Notes: generated from the letters alone by a model not told the origin. Positions 1-8,702 are shown, numbered from the stretch's first letter. The stretch: DNA of 64,000 nt from Beijerinckiaceae bacterium (GCA_947452005.1 CANGBC010000006.1:62001-126000), one strand, 5' to 3'. Translations and numbers: made by a program.

Positions 1-1222
1 CCAGAATATGGGCACCCAGGACCTGATCGGTCTCACCATCGACGATGATCTTCATCAGCGTTTTTTCAAGGCGCCCCGAAAGCGTGCCCTTCATCGGGCG
101 GAAGCTCGCTTGATAAATATCAACCACATTGAAACTGCGGCGCGCTTCGGTCTCGGTCATGCCCACTGTGCCAATCTCAGGCGTGGTGAACACGGCGGTC
201 GGCACAAGCGAGTGATCGACTGATGTTTCCTTGCCGCCAAATTGCGTGTCAGCAAAAGCATGGCCTTCGCGAATGGCGACAGGTGTCAGATTGATGCGGT
301 TGGTGACATCACCCACAGCAAAAATGGAGGGCACATTGGTGCGCGAAAAACCATCAACCTTGATCGCGCCCACACCGTCCATCACAACGCCTGCGGCCTC
401 GAGCCCAAGCCCGCGCGAATGCGGACGACGACCGGTGGCGAGCAAGATCTGATCGAAAATGCGTGTCTCGCCGTCTGAACAGACGACATGCAATCCGTCG
501 GCTTTCTTTTCGATCTTGGTTGGCAAAGTGCCAGCCAAAACATCAATGCCCGCATGCTGCAATTCAACGCGCAATGCTTCGCGCACATCTTCATCAAAGC
601 CGCGCAGCACATTGTCGGCGCGGAATGCGAGCGTCACTTGCGAGGACAGGCGCGCAAACAGGCTCGCAAATTCCACCGCAATATAGCCGCCACCAATCAC
701 CAAAAGGCGCTGAGGAAACTCGGGCAAATCAAACAGCTCGTTGGACGAGATGGCGTGCTCGACGCCCGGCACCGCAGGCTCCAGCACAGGTGTTGCGCCT
801 GTGGCGACCAGAATGATCTTGGCCGTGATGCGCCGGCCATCTTTCTTCAAGACGACCGTATGCGGGTCGACAATCTCGGCACGATCTTGCACGATCTCGA
901 CGCCAGCCTTCGCGAGGTTGGTGCCATAGATCGCCGACAGGCGTGTGATCTCCTTTTCCTTGGCCGCCACAAGGGTCGGCCAATGGAACACGGGCTTTTG
1001 AGGCAACGTCCAGCCAAAGCCTTCAGCATCAGCAAAGTCGTCCGCAAAGCGGCTGGCATAGACATAGAGCTTTTTGGGCACACAGCCACGAATGACGCAG
1101 GTGCCGCCCATGCGGAACTCTTCGGCGATCATCACTTTGGCGCCATGGGTCGCGGCAATGCGGGCGGCGCGCACGCCACCCGAGCCACCACCTATGACAA
1201 ACAAATCAACATCGAAGGACAT
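1..1222 (-). CDS. gor: Glutathione-disulfide reductase, 3' end cut by window edge
   Basis: NADPH-dependent FAD flavoenzyme that reduces glutathione disulfide in the cytosol. Only the first 407 codons are inside the window and the frame is still open at the left edge; the family is usually about 450-460 residues. The N-terminus shows the dinucleotide-binding GGGSGG (residues 11-16) and the redox-active disulfide in GGTCVIRGCVPKK (Cys42 and Cys47), which is the glutathione reductase pattern. The ATG at 1222 lies 18 bases after the stop of the DUF2059 gene, so it is probably the last gene of an rpiA-DUF2059-gor operon, an arrangement familiar in Hyphomicrobiales. The assignment is firm; only the C-terminal dimerisation domain is unseen. 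Confidence 0.95.
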   Translation of the reverse strand, partial: MSFDVDLFVIGGGSGGVRAARIAATHGAKVMIAEEFRMGGTCVIRGCVPKKLYVYASRFADDFADAEGFGWTLPQKPVFHWPTLVAAKEKEITRLSAIYGTNLAKAGVEIVQDRAEIVDPHTVVLKKDGRRITAKIILVATGATPVLEPAVPGVEHAISSNELFDLPEFPQRLLVIGGGYIAVEFASLFARLSSQVTLAFRADNVLRGFDEDVREALRVELQHAGIDVLAGTLPTKIEKKADGLHVVCSDGETRIFDQILLATGRRPHSRGLGLEAAGVVMDGVGAIKVDGFSRTNVPSIFAVGDVTNRINLTPVAIREGHAFADTQFGGKETSVDHSLVPTAVFTTPEIGTVGMTETEARRSFNVVDIYQASFRPMKGTLSGRLEKTLMKIIVDGETDQVLGAHIL

Positions 1223-1240
1223 GAGCGTCACTTTCAACGA

Positions 1241-1786
1241 TCAGAGATCGTGGCCTTTTTTCTTCATCTCGCCCCGCACGCGGTCAACCACGCTCACCGA
1301 GAGATCGCGGTTCCACGGGTCCATCGACTGCATGATCTTGTTCATCGCCACCGGCTGAACCTCGACATATTTTTTGCCGGCCGGGGTTTTCAGGAAGGCC
1401 ACAATGTCCTTCAGCTCCTGCTCACTCATGGATGTCGCCATAATGCGGGCGGCCTGATCAACCATTTCGGCACTGCGCTTGGCAAATTCCGGCAAGACGA
1501 TGGTCTTGATCACGGCATCGAGATCAGCGGCAATTTCCGGGCGCGTGCGCGTGAAGTTCATTTGCATTTCGCGCATGATGCCGGGAATGAATCCATCAAA
1601 GCCCTTGTCGAGACCAGACAAGACGACAAGTTCTTTGCCCATCTCAAATTGCGCGTCGGAAATGGCAGGCGTCGCGGGCATGAATGCGGGTGCCTTGGGC
1701 TGCGCCTGCGCCAATGCCGGCAGCGGGCTTGCAGCCAGAAGTGCCAGTGCAGTCAGGGCGCAGAGGCGCGAGAGCGTGGACTTCAT
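1241..1786 (-). CDS. DUF2059 domain exported protein
   Basis: Protein of 181 residues with a clear Sec signal peptide (basic MKSTLSRL, hydrophobic Ala/Leu core, likely cleavage after ALAQA near residue 28), so probably periplasmic. The mature part is helical and ends in the DUF2059 pattern around TSMSEQELKDIVAFLKTPAGKKY. The biochemical function of DUF2059 is unknown to me. The ATG at 1786 is preceded by GAGGAG at good spacing. It sits 26 bases downstream of rpiA and 18 upstream of gor, so the three are likely cotranscribed. Confidence 0.85.
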   Translation of the reverse strand: MKSTLSRLCALTALALLAASPLPALAQAQPKAPAFMPATPAISDAQFEMGKELVVLSGLDKGFDGFIPGIMREMQMNFTRTRPEIAADLDAVIKTIVLPEFAKRSAEMVDQAARIMATSMSEQELKDIVAFLKTPAGKKYVEVQPVAMNKIMQSMDPWNRDLSVSVVDRVRGEMKKKGHDL

Positions 1787-1812
1787 TGTTTTGTCTCCTC
1801 AAAAATTCAAAT

Positions 1813-2520
1813 TCAGGCGAGATCGCCGATCACTTCGACGCCCGCTTCATCCGCAACAATCACAGCCTTGGCCAAGCCAATGAACAGTCCGTGCTCAACC
1901 ACGCCCGGAATGACATTCAATGCCAAAGCCAGACCGTCCGCATCGGGCAGCGCCCCGAAGAAGCAGTCGAGAATGGCATGGCCGCCGTCCGTGACCAAAA
2001 CATGGTCGTCGGCGGTCCGGCGCAGTTTCACCTCGCCCGAGCAGCCATGCGCCTTGCCGGCTGCGATCACATGCAAGCGGGTTGATTCCAGGCCAAAGCG
2101 GTCGACCTCGACCGGCAGCGGGAACTTGCCCAGCATCGCCACCTGCTTCGAGCGGTCGGTCACCACCACCATGCGGGTGGAGGCTGCCGCCACGATCTTT
2201 TCGCGCAAGAGCGCAGCGCCACCGCCCTTGATCAGGCGCAGCTGGGGGTCAAATTCATCCGCGCCATCAATCGTCAGATCAAGCTGGGGCGTCTCATCGA
2301 GCGTCGAGAGCGGAATATGGAGCTTTTCAGCCTGCTCCCGCGTGCGCTCAGAGGTGGGCACACCCACGACCTGAAGGCCTTGGGCAACTTTTTCGCCCAG
2401 CAGCGCGACGAAATGGGCGGCCGTTGAGCCCGTCCCCAGTCCCAGCTTCATGCCTGGTTTCACCAGCTCCAAGGCGCGTGCGGCCGCGAGGCGTTTGGCG
2501 GCTTCGGCTTTGTCGGTCAT
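1813..2520 (-). CDS. rpiA: Ribose-5-phosphate isomerase A
   Basis: Cytosolic enzyme of the pentose phosphate pathway that interconverts ribose 5-phosphate and ribulose 5-phosphate. The 235-residue protein has normal family length and shows the RpiA signatures GLGTGSTA (phosphate loop), DGADEFD (catalytic acidic region) and [11 protein letters not shown]. It is the first gene of the minus-strand cluster with the DUF2059 gene and gor, and is transcribed away from gph; the 124-base divergent spacer probably holds both promoters. NADPH from the pentose phosphate pathway would feed the neighbouring glutathione reductase, a plausible reason for the linkage. Confidence 0.96.
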   Translation of the reverse strand: MTDKAEAAKRLAAARALELVKPGMKLGLGTGSTAAHFVALLGEKVAQGLQVVGVPTSERTREQAEKLHIPLSTLDETPQLDLTIDGADEFDPQLRLIKGGGAALLREKIVAAASTRMVVVTDRSKQVAMLGKFPLPVEVDRFGLESTRLHVIAAGKAHGCSGEVKLRRTADDHVLVTDGGHAILDCFFGALPDADGLALALNVIPGVVEHGLFIGLAKAVIVADEAGVEVIGDLA

Positions 2521-2644
2521 GGGAGGCTCCGGCGGGACGAAAAACAGGGCTAAAAAAGGCTCTTTGCGCGCTTAAAGGCTTCCGGGGGGAAAGACAATGG
2601 GCGGGCATTTGACGAATCCCGCTTTTTCCCCCAGTTGCAAGCAG

Positions 2645-3352
2645 ATGAGCGACACAGCCCCCCTTCTCGTCTTTGATCTCGATGGCACGCTGGCCGAAAC
2701 CGCTGGCGACCTGACCAATACGCTGAACGTCATCCTGGCGCGCGAGGGGTTGGCGCCAATCACACTCGATGAGGCGCGCAAAATGGTCGGAGCGGGTGCG
2801 CGCGCGCTCATCCAGCGCGGCTTTGCCGCCGAGGGGCGCAGCATTGAGGGCAGCAAGCTCGACCAGCTCTTTGCCGATTTCCTGGCCCATTACGAAGACC
2901 ATATTGCCGATGTCAGCCATCTATTCGAGGGCGTGACGCAGGCGCTGGACCGTTTCGAGGCCGCAGGCTTTGCCTTTGCCGTATGCACCAACAAAGTCGA
3001 AGTGCCATCCAAGAAATTGCTCAAGGCGTTGGGAATCGACCATCGCTTCCGCGCTATTTGCGGTCAGGACACGTTTCAAGAAAATGGCCGCAACATCGCC
3101 AAGCCCGACCCACGCATGCTGCTGATGACGATCGACATGGCTGGAGGCATGCCTGCGCATGCCATCATGGTGGGCGATTCCAAGACCGATATTGATACCG
3201 CCAAGGCCGCCGGCATTCCGGTGGTTGCCGTCGACTTTGGCTATACTGACCAGCATGTCCGGCATTTCGATCCCGACATCGTGATCGGCCATTTCGATCA
3301 CCTGTGGGATGCTGTCGCACACATCAGACTGACAGGGGCTTCACGATCATGA
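2645..3352 (+). CDS. gph: Phosphoglycolate phosphatase (HAD family)
   Basis: HAD-superfamily hydrolase of 235 residues that probably dephosphorylates 2-phosphoglycolate. Motif I is FDLDGTLAET near the N-terminus, motif II is around CTNKVEVPSKK, and motifs III/IV are KPDPRMLL and MVGDSKTDIDTAKAAG. I chose the ATG at 2645 (MSDTAPLLVFD) because the longer frame from 2597 adds 16 non-conserved residues. The stop overlaps the start of the next small gene (ATGA at 3349-3352), suggesting translational coupling. Related HAD phosphatases differ in substrate, so the exact substrate is inferred from family and from the rpiA neighbourhood. Confidence 0.88.
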   Translation: MSDTAPLLVFDLDGTLAETAGDLTNTLNVILAREGLAPITLDEARKMVGAGARALIQRGFAAEGRSIEGSKLDQLFADFLAHYEDHIADVSHLFEGVTQALDRFEAAGFAFAVCTNKVEVPSKKLLKALGIDHRFRAICGQDTFQENGRNIAKPDPRMLLMTIDMAGGMPAHAIMVGDSKTDIDTAKAAGIPVVAVDFGYTDQHVRHFDPDIVIGHFDHLWDAVAHIRLTGASRS

Positions 3353-3519
3353 TCCGCGACAAGAAACTCGCCGTTGGCATGGGCATCGCGTTCATGCTGG
3401 GGATGATCTGGGGCTTGGTCGAGGGCGTGTCGCCGGGCGAAGTCTTTTTGCGCGGCTCACTCGCGGTGGCGGGCTCTGTGGTCACCTACCCCTTGTGGCG
3501 CGACAAGACAAAGACCTGA
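3349..3519 (+). CDS. Small hypothetical membrane protein
   Basis: A 56-residue protein with one or two hydrophobic segments (GMGIAFMLGMIWGLVEG, then SLAVAGSVVTYPLW) and a basic end. The start ATG overlaps the gph stop codon in an ATGA, which supports real, coupled translation. Its stop directly abuts the stop of the convergent gene on the minus strand. I do not recognise a family; the only functional clue is coupling to gph. Confidence 0.6.
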   Translation: MIRDKKLAVGMGIAFMLGMIWGLVEGVSPGEVFLRGSLAVAGSVVTYPLWRDKTKT

Positions 3520-4257
3520 TCAGCGCGCGCCAAGCCCGTTGGACATCGTGAGCTTTTTACGCTGAACCCAGCGAAAGCCTTCATGGCGTGTGATCACCGC
3601 AAGATCGACAGGCCCACCCACAGTCTTGGGCTGCAGATCAACGCGAAAACGCACATAGCCAATCGTGGCATCCATCAAGAAACGCGTCAGCGCGACCGCA
3701 TCATGCAGCGGCATGCCGGGCGTGACCAAAGTCGGGACGGAGGGATCGTTGGATCCGTCCATGTTGAATTCTTCGCTCATCAGGCGATGCAGGCATTCGC
3801 CAGAGCCTTCCCAGCAAATCCCATATTCTTTGGGGGACCAGATTTGCGAGACGCTCACGCCGTCACTTGAATCAAACACGAGGTTCCAGACCTCTGGCGT
3901 GTCGGAGCGCGATGAATAGCCTGCGATAATCAGTGTGGATCGCAATTTGGCGACCTGCATCGGTGCCATGGATCGCAGATAATCCTGCAGCCGCATGACC
4001 ACCGCCTCGACCGTATAATTGGTCTTGTCGAAGGCGGCATTGCCATTGCGATTGGCCGCACCAAAATCCTTCAGCACATCGATGAAAGCTTTGTTGTTGA
4101 TCGCGGCATCACCTGCGAGCAGCACGCCAATCGGCATGCCCTTGATGAGCTGCATGGTTTTTTCGGCGGAATAATAGACCTGCCCGCGGTGCTCCACAGC
4201 ACTGTCTGAGGCAAGCACAACGCCGTCTTGCACAGAAATGGAAATAACAATCGTCAA
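3520..4257 (-). CDS. Proteasome-like Ntn-hydrolase candidate
   Basis: Protein of 245 residues with no signal peptide. Its first 35 residues resemble a proteasome/HslV beta-type subunit: after removal of the initiator Met, Thr is residue 1, an Asp lies at 17 in DGVVLASDSA, and a Lys lies at 32 in SAEKTMQL, against Thr1/Asp17/Lys33 in proteasome beta subunits. The start is a TTG at 4257, two codons after an in-frame TGA, with no good ribosome site; the Thr1 alignment is the main support for it. Downstream GMPIGVLLAGDAAINN also fits the Ntn fold. It is not clpQ/hslV (no hslU nearby, and too long). Function is inferred; an inactive relative is possible. Confidence 0.6.
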   Translation of the reverse strand: MTIVISISVQDGVVLASDSAVEHRGQVYYSAEKTMQLIKGMPIGVLLAGDAAINNKAFIDVLKDFGAANRNGNAAFDKTNYTVEAVVMRLQDYLRSMAPMQVAKLRSTLIIAGYSSRSDTPEVWNLVFDSSDGVSVSQIWSPKEYGICWEGSGECLHRLMSEEFNMDGSNDPSVPTLVTPGMPLHDAVALTRFLMDATIGYVRFRVDLQPKTVGGPVDLAVITRHEGFRWVQRKKLTMSNGLGAR

Positions 4258-4370
4258 TGGTCAAACCAACTCGAGCTGGAGCCTAGCTTTTCGTTTTTTC
4301 GCAACGGCCCGAGTTATGAAACATCCAACCAAGGTTCACAAGTGCCCACCCATTTCGAGCTGACCCACCA

Positions 4371-4688
4371 TCACGGTGTGCGAGGCGAATAGCCACGCCC
4401 TTTCATGCAATCAAAATAGGCATTTTTGTCAGGATTGGCACCTGCGCTGGCTTGAGCGCGACACTCGCTTTGGTCTTTCTGGCCAAGTCTCAGCAATGCG
4501 GGATTGTCGGCCATGCGCCGTCCATCATTGCGCGCCCAGACATAGCTATCGGCCTGACCAGACGCAGCCGGTCTGGCCGCGCCGCCTGAACGAAAAGGCG
4601 CACCGCGATCGATGCGGCCTGCACATCCCGCCACCAAAGCCAGCGACATGAAGACAGCTAAACGTCGCGCAAGTAACTGTGCACGCAT
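4371..4688 (-). CDS. Small lipoprotein of unknown function
   Basis: A 105-residue protein with a lipoprotein signal: basic MRAQLLARRLAVFM, hydrophobic core and lipobox LVAGC, so probably anchored in the cell envelope. The mature part is polar and ends in DCMKGRGYSPRTP, with two further Cys. I chose the ATG at 4688 because GAGAGG lies nine bases upstream; a frame-open extension to 4757 would overlap the upstream gene and would bury the lipobox. Family unknown to me. Confidence 0.65.
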   Translation of the reverse strand: MRAQLLARRLAVFMSLALVAGCAGRIDRGAPFRSGGAARPAASGQADSYVWARNDGRRMADNPALLRLGQKDQSECRAQASAGANPDKNAYFDCMKGRGYSPRTP

Positions 4689-4737
4689 TTGATTCATCCT
4701 CTCATGCATGATGCAAGCCGAAAAGCCTGCGCACAGA

Positions 4738-5283
4738 CTATCTTGCAACAGGTTCAAAAGCGATCAATGCGCCAAATGGCGAAGGTAATTTCACCCGCAC
4801 CGGAATGGCCGCAACAGGTCTCGCAACAATCGGAACGGCAGTGGGCTCGACGCGCGGCATCGGGGGCACAGATTGGGCGTCAGATGAGAAGCCAAGTACC
4901 AAATCGGGCTTTGATGTGGGCTCGGGATTGGGCTTCAGAGGCGCTGACTTTTCGATTTGCACCAAAGCGGTTGTTGCCCTTTCAGGCTTTACGCGAACCG
5001 GTGCGGACGCAGCTTCGGTCTTGAGGCGTGCGCTTTTTTTCAGGCCCTGAGTGGCGCTGCTTGGCGAGGGCACCTCCTCGCGTTTTGCGGAGAACGGCCA
5101 GAAGCTGAAGAAGCCTTCAGATGCAGCCGCCTCTTTCGATTGGCACGCACCGCGTGAGGCACGAAACACATCGCCAGCCGGACAGCGCGCAGCGGCTTCT
5201 GCTTGTTGCCATGCACCTGCCAAAACAAAAAGAGCGGACAAAAGCGCGGTGACTGGGCCCGCGGAAAATCTTTCCTCGACCAT
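4738..5283 (-). CDS. Secreted proline-rich hypothetical protein
   Basis: Protein of 181 residues with an N-terminal signal (VTALLSALFVLAGAW, likely cut after QQAEA). The remainder is low-complexity, rich in Pro, Ala, Lys and Val, with two Cys shortly after the signal (CPAGDVFRASRGACQ). The ATG at 5283 has GAAGG eight bases upstream and is preferred to 5298 or 5358. It lies 49 bases upstream of the lipoprotein gene on the same strand. No known domain is visible; it may be a periplasmic or wall-spanning linker protein. Confidence 0.55.
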   Translation of the reverse strand: MVEERFSAGPVTALLSALFVLAGAWQQAEAAARCPAGDVFRASRGACQSKEAAASEGFFSFWPFSAKREEVPSPSSATQGLKKSARLKTEAASAPVRVKPERATTALVQIEKSAPLKPNPEPTSKPDLVLGFSSDAQSVPPMPRVEPTAVPIVARPVAAIPVRVKLPSPFGALIAFEPVAR

Positions 5284-5471
5284 ACCGATGCCTTCCATTG
5301 CTTTTTCAACAATCCGTCCAGCCCGCGCGCTTGGATGCTGCAGAAAGACAAAAATCAAAGCAACCTTGGCAGGCCAAGAGCAAAAGCCCTGGTCATTTTC
5401 GGACGCTCGCAGCCTCTGGCGTCAGCGTGATGACATGGAAATAAAATGGAGCGGATCTGCGCGCGCCGCCG

Positions 5472-5627
5472 TCAGCGGCCCCAAAAGGTTTTGCGCGCCA
5501 ACCTGATCAGGAAAATGAGCAGCACGAGGTTGAACAGAACCATTGCTGCCTCGATCTCGTCGATCCAGTCCGCAAAATCCATGTTGCTCACGCCCCAACC
5601 CCGCGAGATCCAAAGCAACGCGCCCAT
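5472..5627 (-). CDS. Very small putative membrane protein (51 aa)
   Basis: A 51-codon frame from ATG at 5627 to TGA at 5474-5472. The C-terminal half is one strong transmembrane segment (MVLFNLVLLIFLIRLA) followed by a basic end (RKTFWGR); an acidic amphipathic stretch (DFADWIDEIEAA) precedes it. In-frame alternatives are the GTG at 5591 and the ATG at 5582. Hydrophobic segment, flanking charges and clean termination look like a real small membrane protein, but no strong ribosome site or conserved neighbour confirms it. Confidence 0.35.
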   Translation of the reverse strand: MGALLWISRGWGVSNMDFADWIDEIEAAMVLFNLVLLIFLIRLARKTFWGR

Positions 5628-5788
5628 GGGGGGTCACTTAAGCCCAGTCTGGCCGCAACGCCCGCAAAACGGGCACTGGTCCTGACCTGAATACCGATCA
5701 TAAAGACCGGTAATGCCTAAGTCTATGCTGAATAAGTGTTTTTTGGCTCTCCAGACACCCAGCGCGCTGGATGCAGGGCCTTGCCGCT

Positions 5789-5816
5789 CATGGGGGCCAA
5801 AAATTTGAGCCCCCCC
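5789..5816 (-). terminator. Possible hairpin after the 239-aa secreted protein gene
   Basis: GGGGGC and GCCCCC arms flank an AT-rich loop just past the stop at 5835. There is no clear U-tract after the stem on the minus strand, so it may be a weak terminator or an RNA-stabilising hairpin. Confidence 0.3.
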
Positions 5817-5834
5817 GTGAGCGCGCCTCGCTGG

Positions 5835-6554
5835 TCAGTTCTGCTCGAATTTCAGCTTTGAGGGCTTGATTGCCAGAACATTTTTCATCTGCGCGACAAG
5901 CTTTCCCTTCTTGTCGAAATTGACCGGAAAGGCGAAGCCCGTTTCCGTGCCCGGATCGCAAACCGCCTGGCTGACCTTTTCGGTCCCCTTGAAGGTCGTG
6001 AACCAGTAACGCTCTTCCGGATTGCACAGCATGCCATCGCATTCAGAAATGCCATAGGTCATGTTCTTCTGCGTGAAATAGACCGTCGTGACGCTGCGAC
6101 GATTGTCGTCTTCTTGCGACAGAAAAAACGGCCCGTTCTGATCGCTCGAATGGCTCAGCTCGTTTTTGCCCGTGTCATAAGAATGGTTGAGCGTGACCGA
6201 CAAATAAGGCTCTTCGGTTTCGAAGGTCTTGCAGAAAATGAGCGGCTTATCATTGATCTTGCAGCTAAAGGCGATGGAATCGCGCGTGCAGATCCGATCA
6301 TCGACATAACCCGGCTGCTCGGCAACGACGCTGGCTGCCGGCGCCACCTCGCGCTTTTGCGCGGCGACGGGGGCTGGCGCAGCAGGTTTGGCAGCAGCAG
6401 GCTTCGCCTTGATGGCGGGCGCTTCTGCGGGCTCTTTGCTTTTATTGACGATGGGCGGAACAATCGTCTGCATGGTCCGCATCATGTCATTGAACTGCGC
6501 ACATGCCGTCGCTGGAACAGCGAAAATCATCGCTGCAAGAACTGTGGTTTTCAT
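5835..6554 (-). CDS. Secreted hypothetical protein with Ala/Pro linker
   Basis: Protein of 239 residues with a signal peptide (MKTTVLAAMIFAVPATACAQ). An Ala/Pro/Lys-rich linker covers roughly residues 40-80, followed by a compact domain with six Cys, including RICTRDSIAFSCK and SECDGMLCNPEERYW, likely disulfide-bonded in the periplasm. The frame stays open to 6914 but that would run through a tRNA gene; the ATG at 6554 has GGAG eight bases upstream. I do not recognise the family. Confidence 0.65.
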   Translation of the reverse strand: MKTTVLAAMIFAVPATACAQFNDMMRTMQTIVPPIVNKSKEPAEAPAIKAKPAAAKPAAPAPVAAQKREVAPAASVVAEQPGYVDDRICTRDSIAFSCKINDKPLIFCKTFETEEPYLSVTLNHSYDTGKNELSHSSDQNGPFFLSQEDDNRRSVTTVYFTQKNMTYGISECDGMLCNPEERYWFTTFKGTEKVSQAVCDPGTETGFAFPVNFDKKGKLVAQMKNVLAIKPSKLKFEQN

Positions 6555-6656
6555 GTGGGCACTCCGAAAAGAAATCATTTCTTGTCTGGGTATGTTGTTT
6601 CCCAAGACTTGGCAACATTGGCCGGGTGCAAGGATTTGACTAATAAAAGGAAACAA

Positions 6657-6731
6657 TGGTGGGCGCGACAGGGATTGAACCTGTGACCCCTCCCGTGTGA
6701 AGGGAGTGCTCTCCCGCTGAGCTACGCGCCC
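6657..6731 (-). tRNA. tRNA-Val (anticodon CAC)
   Basis: A full cloverleaf is readable on the minus strand: acceptor GGGCGCG paired with CGCGCCC, D-arm GCTC/GAGC, anticodon stem CTCCC/GGGAG with loop TTCACAC (anticodon CAC), T-arm ACAGG/CCTGT around TTCAATC, discriminator A and an encoded CCA. Total 75 nt. It reads GUG valine codons. There is no integrase or direct repeat beside it to suggest an integrated element. Confidence 0.96.
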
Positions 6732-6761
6732 GCTGTCGGGGTGGGCCCGAAGCAGGAGGTG

Positions 6762-6791
6762 GATGTAGGCCAAGGGTGCCTGTCGGGTCAA
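6762..6791 (-). promoter_or_regulatory. Candidate sigma-70 promoter for tRNA-Val
   Basis: On the minus strand TTGACC (-35, 6791-6786) and TACATC (-10, 6767-6762) are separated by 18 bases and lie about 30 bases upstream of the tRNA 5' end. The -35 is close to consensus and the -10 is modest. Confidence 0.45.
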
Positions 6792-6968
6792 GCGAGGAGT
6801 GCGGATGGGGCTGCCCTTTTTGGCCCATGCGGCACCTTTGTTAAGGTTTTCTACAAGAGCTCCCCTTAAGCTGGAACCGTTGCCTTGCTGGTCCGCTTTG
6901 ACGCAGGTCGGCACAACACCAGATTTCGTGACACTTCGCGCCCCTCGCGCGCCATCAGGACGATCGAT

Positions 6969-7553
6969 ATGAACAAGCAGATGAAGGCGGCCCTAATGGG
7001 CCTGGCGCTCGCGTTCTCCTGTGGCAGCGCCATGGCCAGCGACGAAGTGGGCGGCAGCGCCGTCGAATTCCTGCGCATGAACCTGAAATTCGATGGCCGC
7101 CCCATGGCCAGCACCATTCCGCGCGAAATCGTTTCGTTTGACCCCAAACACGCGCCCGGCACGATTGTCGTCAATGCCAAGGAACGCCGCCTCTATTTCG
7201 TTCTCCCCGAAGGCAAGGCCATCCGCTACGGCGTGGGTGTGGGCCGTCCGGGCTTTGAATGGGCGGGTGCGCATGCCATTTCCAACAAGCGCGAATGGCC
7301 GGATTGGACGCCCCCGTCCCAGATGCTGAAGCGCCGTCCCGATCTGCCCCGCCACATGTCGGGCGGCCCGGAGAACCCGCTGGGCGCACGCGCCATGTAT
7401 CTTGGCTCCTCGCTCTATCGCATCCATGGCTCCAACGAGCCGGACACGATTGGCCAGGCTGTCTCCTCCGGCTGCATCCGCATGACCAATGATGACGTGA
7501 TGGATCTCTACGAGCGCGCCAAGGTCGGCACCCGCGTTCTGGTGATGCGCTAA
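6969..7553 (+). CDS. L,D-transpeptidase (YkuD family), exported
   Basis: Periplasmic enzyme of 194 residues that would form 3-3 peptidoglycan cross-links or attach outer-membrane proteins to the wall. It has a signal peptide (MNKQMKAALMGLALAFSCGSAMAS). The YkuD core ends in the catalytic signature with His153 (YRIHGSNEPD) and nucleophile Cys169 (SSGCIRMTN). The ATG at 6969 starts the signal peptide; the longer frame from 6885 adds residues unlike a signal. A strong terminator follows directly. Hyphomicrobiales carry many such paralogues, so the individual role cannot be assigned. Confidence 0.9.
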   Translation: MNKQMKAALMGLALAFSCGSAMASDEVGGSAVEFLRMNLKFDGRPMASTIPREIVSFDPKHAPGTIVVNAKERRLYFVLPEGKAIRYGVGVGRPGFEWAGAHAISNKREWPDWTPPSQMLKRRPDLPRHMSGGPENPLGARAMYLGSSLYRIHGSNEPDTIGQAVSSGCIRMTNDDVMDLYERAKVGTRVLVMR

Positions 7554-7577
7554 GCCTTTAGCTGGCACAAAGACGTG

Positions 7578-7604
7578 AAAAGGCCGGGTTCACCCGGCCT
7601 TTTT
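7578..7604 (+). terminator. Intrinsic terminator after the L,D-transpeptidase gene
   Basis: A GC-rich perfect stem, AAGGCCGGGT with ACCCGGCCTT, closes a tiny loop and is followed by a T-run. It starts 25 bases past the stop. The A-run on the other side makes it possibly bidirectional. It places the moaA start downstream of 7604. Confidence 0.85.
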
Positions 7605-7661
7605 CATGGGCAAAGCCCCCTGCCCATTGAACCCGGCACCCCCTTGGGCAATATATACGCC

Positions 7662-8690
7662 ATGATATTACGCCCCGGACAGGACACGCCCGAAGCTCCG
7701 CTTGTCGACCCCTTTGGTCGGGCGATCAGCTATATTCGCGTCTCGGTGACCGACCGCTGCGATTTCCGCTGTGTCTATTGCATGTCTGAAGACATGCATT
7801 TCCTGCCCAAGGGCGATCTGCTGACACTGGAAGAGCTGGATCGGCTCTGCTCGGCCTTTGTGGCACGCGGCACGCGCAAGATCCGCATCACCGGCGGCGA
7901 GCCGCTGGTGCGCCGTGGCATCATGACTTTGTTCCGCTCACTGTCACGCCATCTCACATCCGGCGCGCTGGAAGAGATCACGGTGACCACCAATGGTTCG
8001 CAACTCGCCCGCTATGCGCAAGAGCTCGCCGATTGCGGCGTGAAGCGCATCAATGTCTCGCTCGATACGCTGGATGCCGACAAATTCCGCGCCATCACCC
8101 GCTGGGGCGATTTGGCAAAGGTGATGGAGGGCATTGATGCCGCGCAGAAAGCGGGCCTCTCCATCAAAATCAATGCCGTGGCGCTCAAAGGCTTCAATGA
8201 TGTCGAAGCACCCGACATGATCCGCTGGGCGCATGGGCGTGGCATGGACATGACCTTCATCGAAGTCATGCCGCTGGGCGAAATTGAAACAGCACGCGCT
8301 GATCAATATTTGCCGCTCACCCAATTGCGCGCTGACCTCACCGACCATTTCACGCTGCAAGACAGCGACTACAAAACCGGTGGCCCGGCGCGATATGTGA
8401 GCGTGAAAGAAACCGGCGGGCGGCTGGGCTTCATCACGCCGCTCACGCATAATTTTTGTGAAGGATGCAACCGCGTGCGCGTCACCTGCACGGGCACGCT
8501 TTATATGTGCCTCGGCCAGGAAGATGCGGCTGATCTGCGCACACCTTTGCGCGCCTCCGAATCCGACACGCTGCTGATGCGTGCGATGGAAGAAGCGATT
8601 GCCAGAAAACCCAAAGGTCATGACTTTGTCATTGACCGCACGACGCATATGCCGGCCGTTGGCCGCCATATGAGCGTCACCGGCGGCTGA
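7662..8690 (+). CDS. moaA: GTP 3',8-cyclase (molybdenum cofactor synthesis)
   Basis: Radical-SAM enzyme that, with MoaC, converts GTP to cyclic pyranopterin monophosphate in the first step of molybdopterin synthesis. The protein has 342 residues. The N-terminal cluster motif is CDFRCVYC (CxxxCxxC), followed by GGEPLVRRG; the C-terminal second [4Fe-4S] site is [14 protein letters not shown] with a further Cys, and the chain ends in GG, as MoaA should. The ATG at 7662 is used because the open frame from 7575 would run through the terminator. No other moa genes are in the window. Confidence 0.95.
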   Translation: MILRPGQDTPEAPLVDPFGRAISYIRVSVTDRCDFRCVYCMSEDMHFLPKGDLLTLEELDRLCSAFVARGTRKIRITGGEPLVRRGIMTLFRSLSRHLTSGALEEITVTTNGSQLARYAQELADCGVKRINVSLDTLDADKFRAITRWGDLAKVMEGIDAAQKAGLSIKINAVALKGFNDVEAPDMIRWAHGRGMDMTFIEVMPLGEIETARADQYLPLTQLRADLTDHFTLQDSDYKTGGPARYVSVKETGGRLGFITPLTHNFCEGCNRVRVTCTGTLYMCLGQEDAADLRTPLRASESDTLLMRAMEEAIARKPKGHDFVIDRTTHMPAVGRHMSVTGG

Positions 8691-8702
8691 TCGCACATAT
8701 CG

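Noticed and set aside
488-2374. 628-codon plus-strand frame across the first 2.4 kb
   Set aside because: It runs antisense to gor, the DUF2059 gene and rpiA, all with clear motifs. Its protein has no recognisable domain and is His/Arg-rich as GC-rich shadow frames are.
5628-5834. Small RNA between the 51-residue gene and the secreted protein gene
   Set aside because: A short hairpin (GCCCG/CGGGC) is present, but no promoter or terminator can be recognised with confidence.
6657-6731. tRNA-Val as an integration site for a mobile element
   Set aside because: No integrase, no direct repeat of the tRNA 3' end and no shift in gene content nearby.
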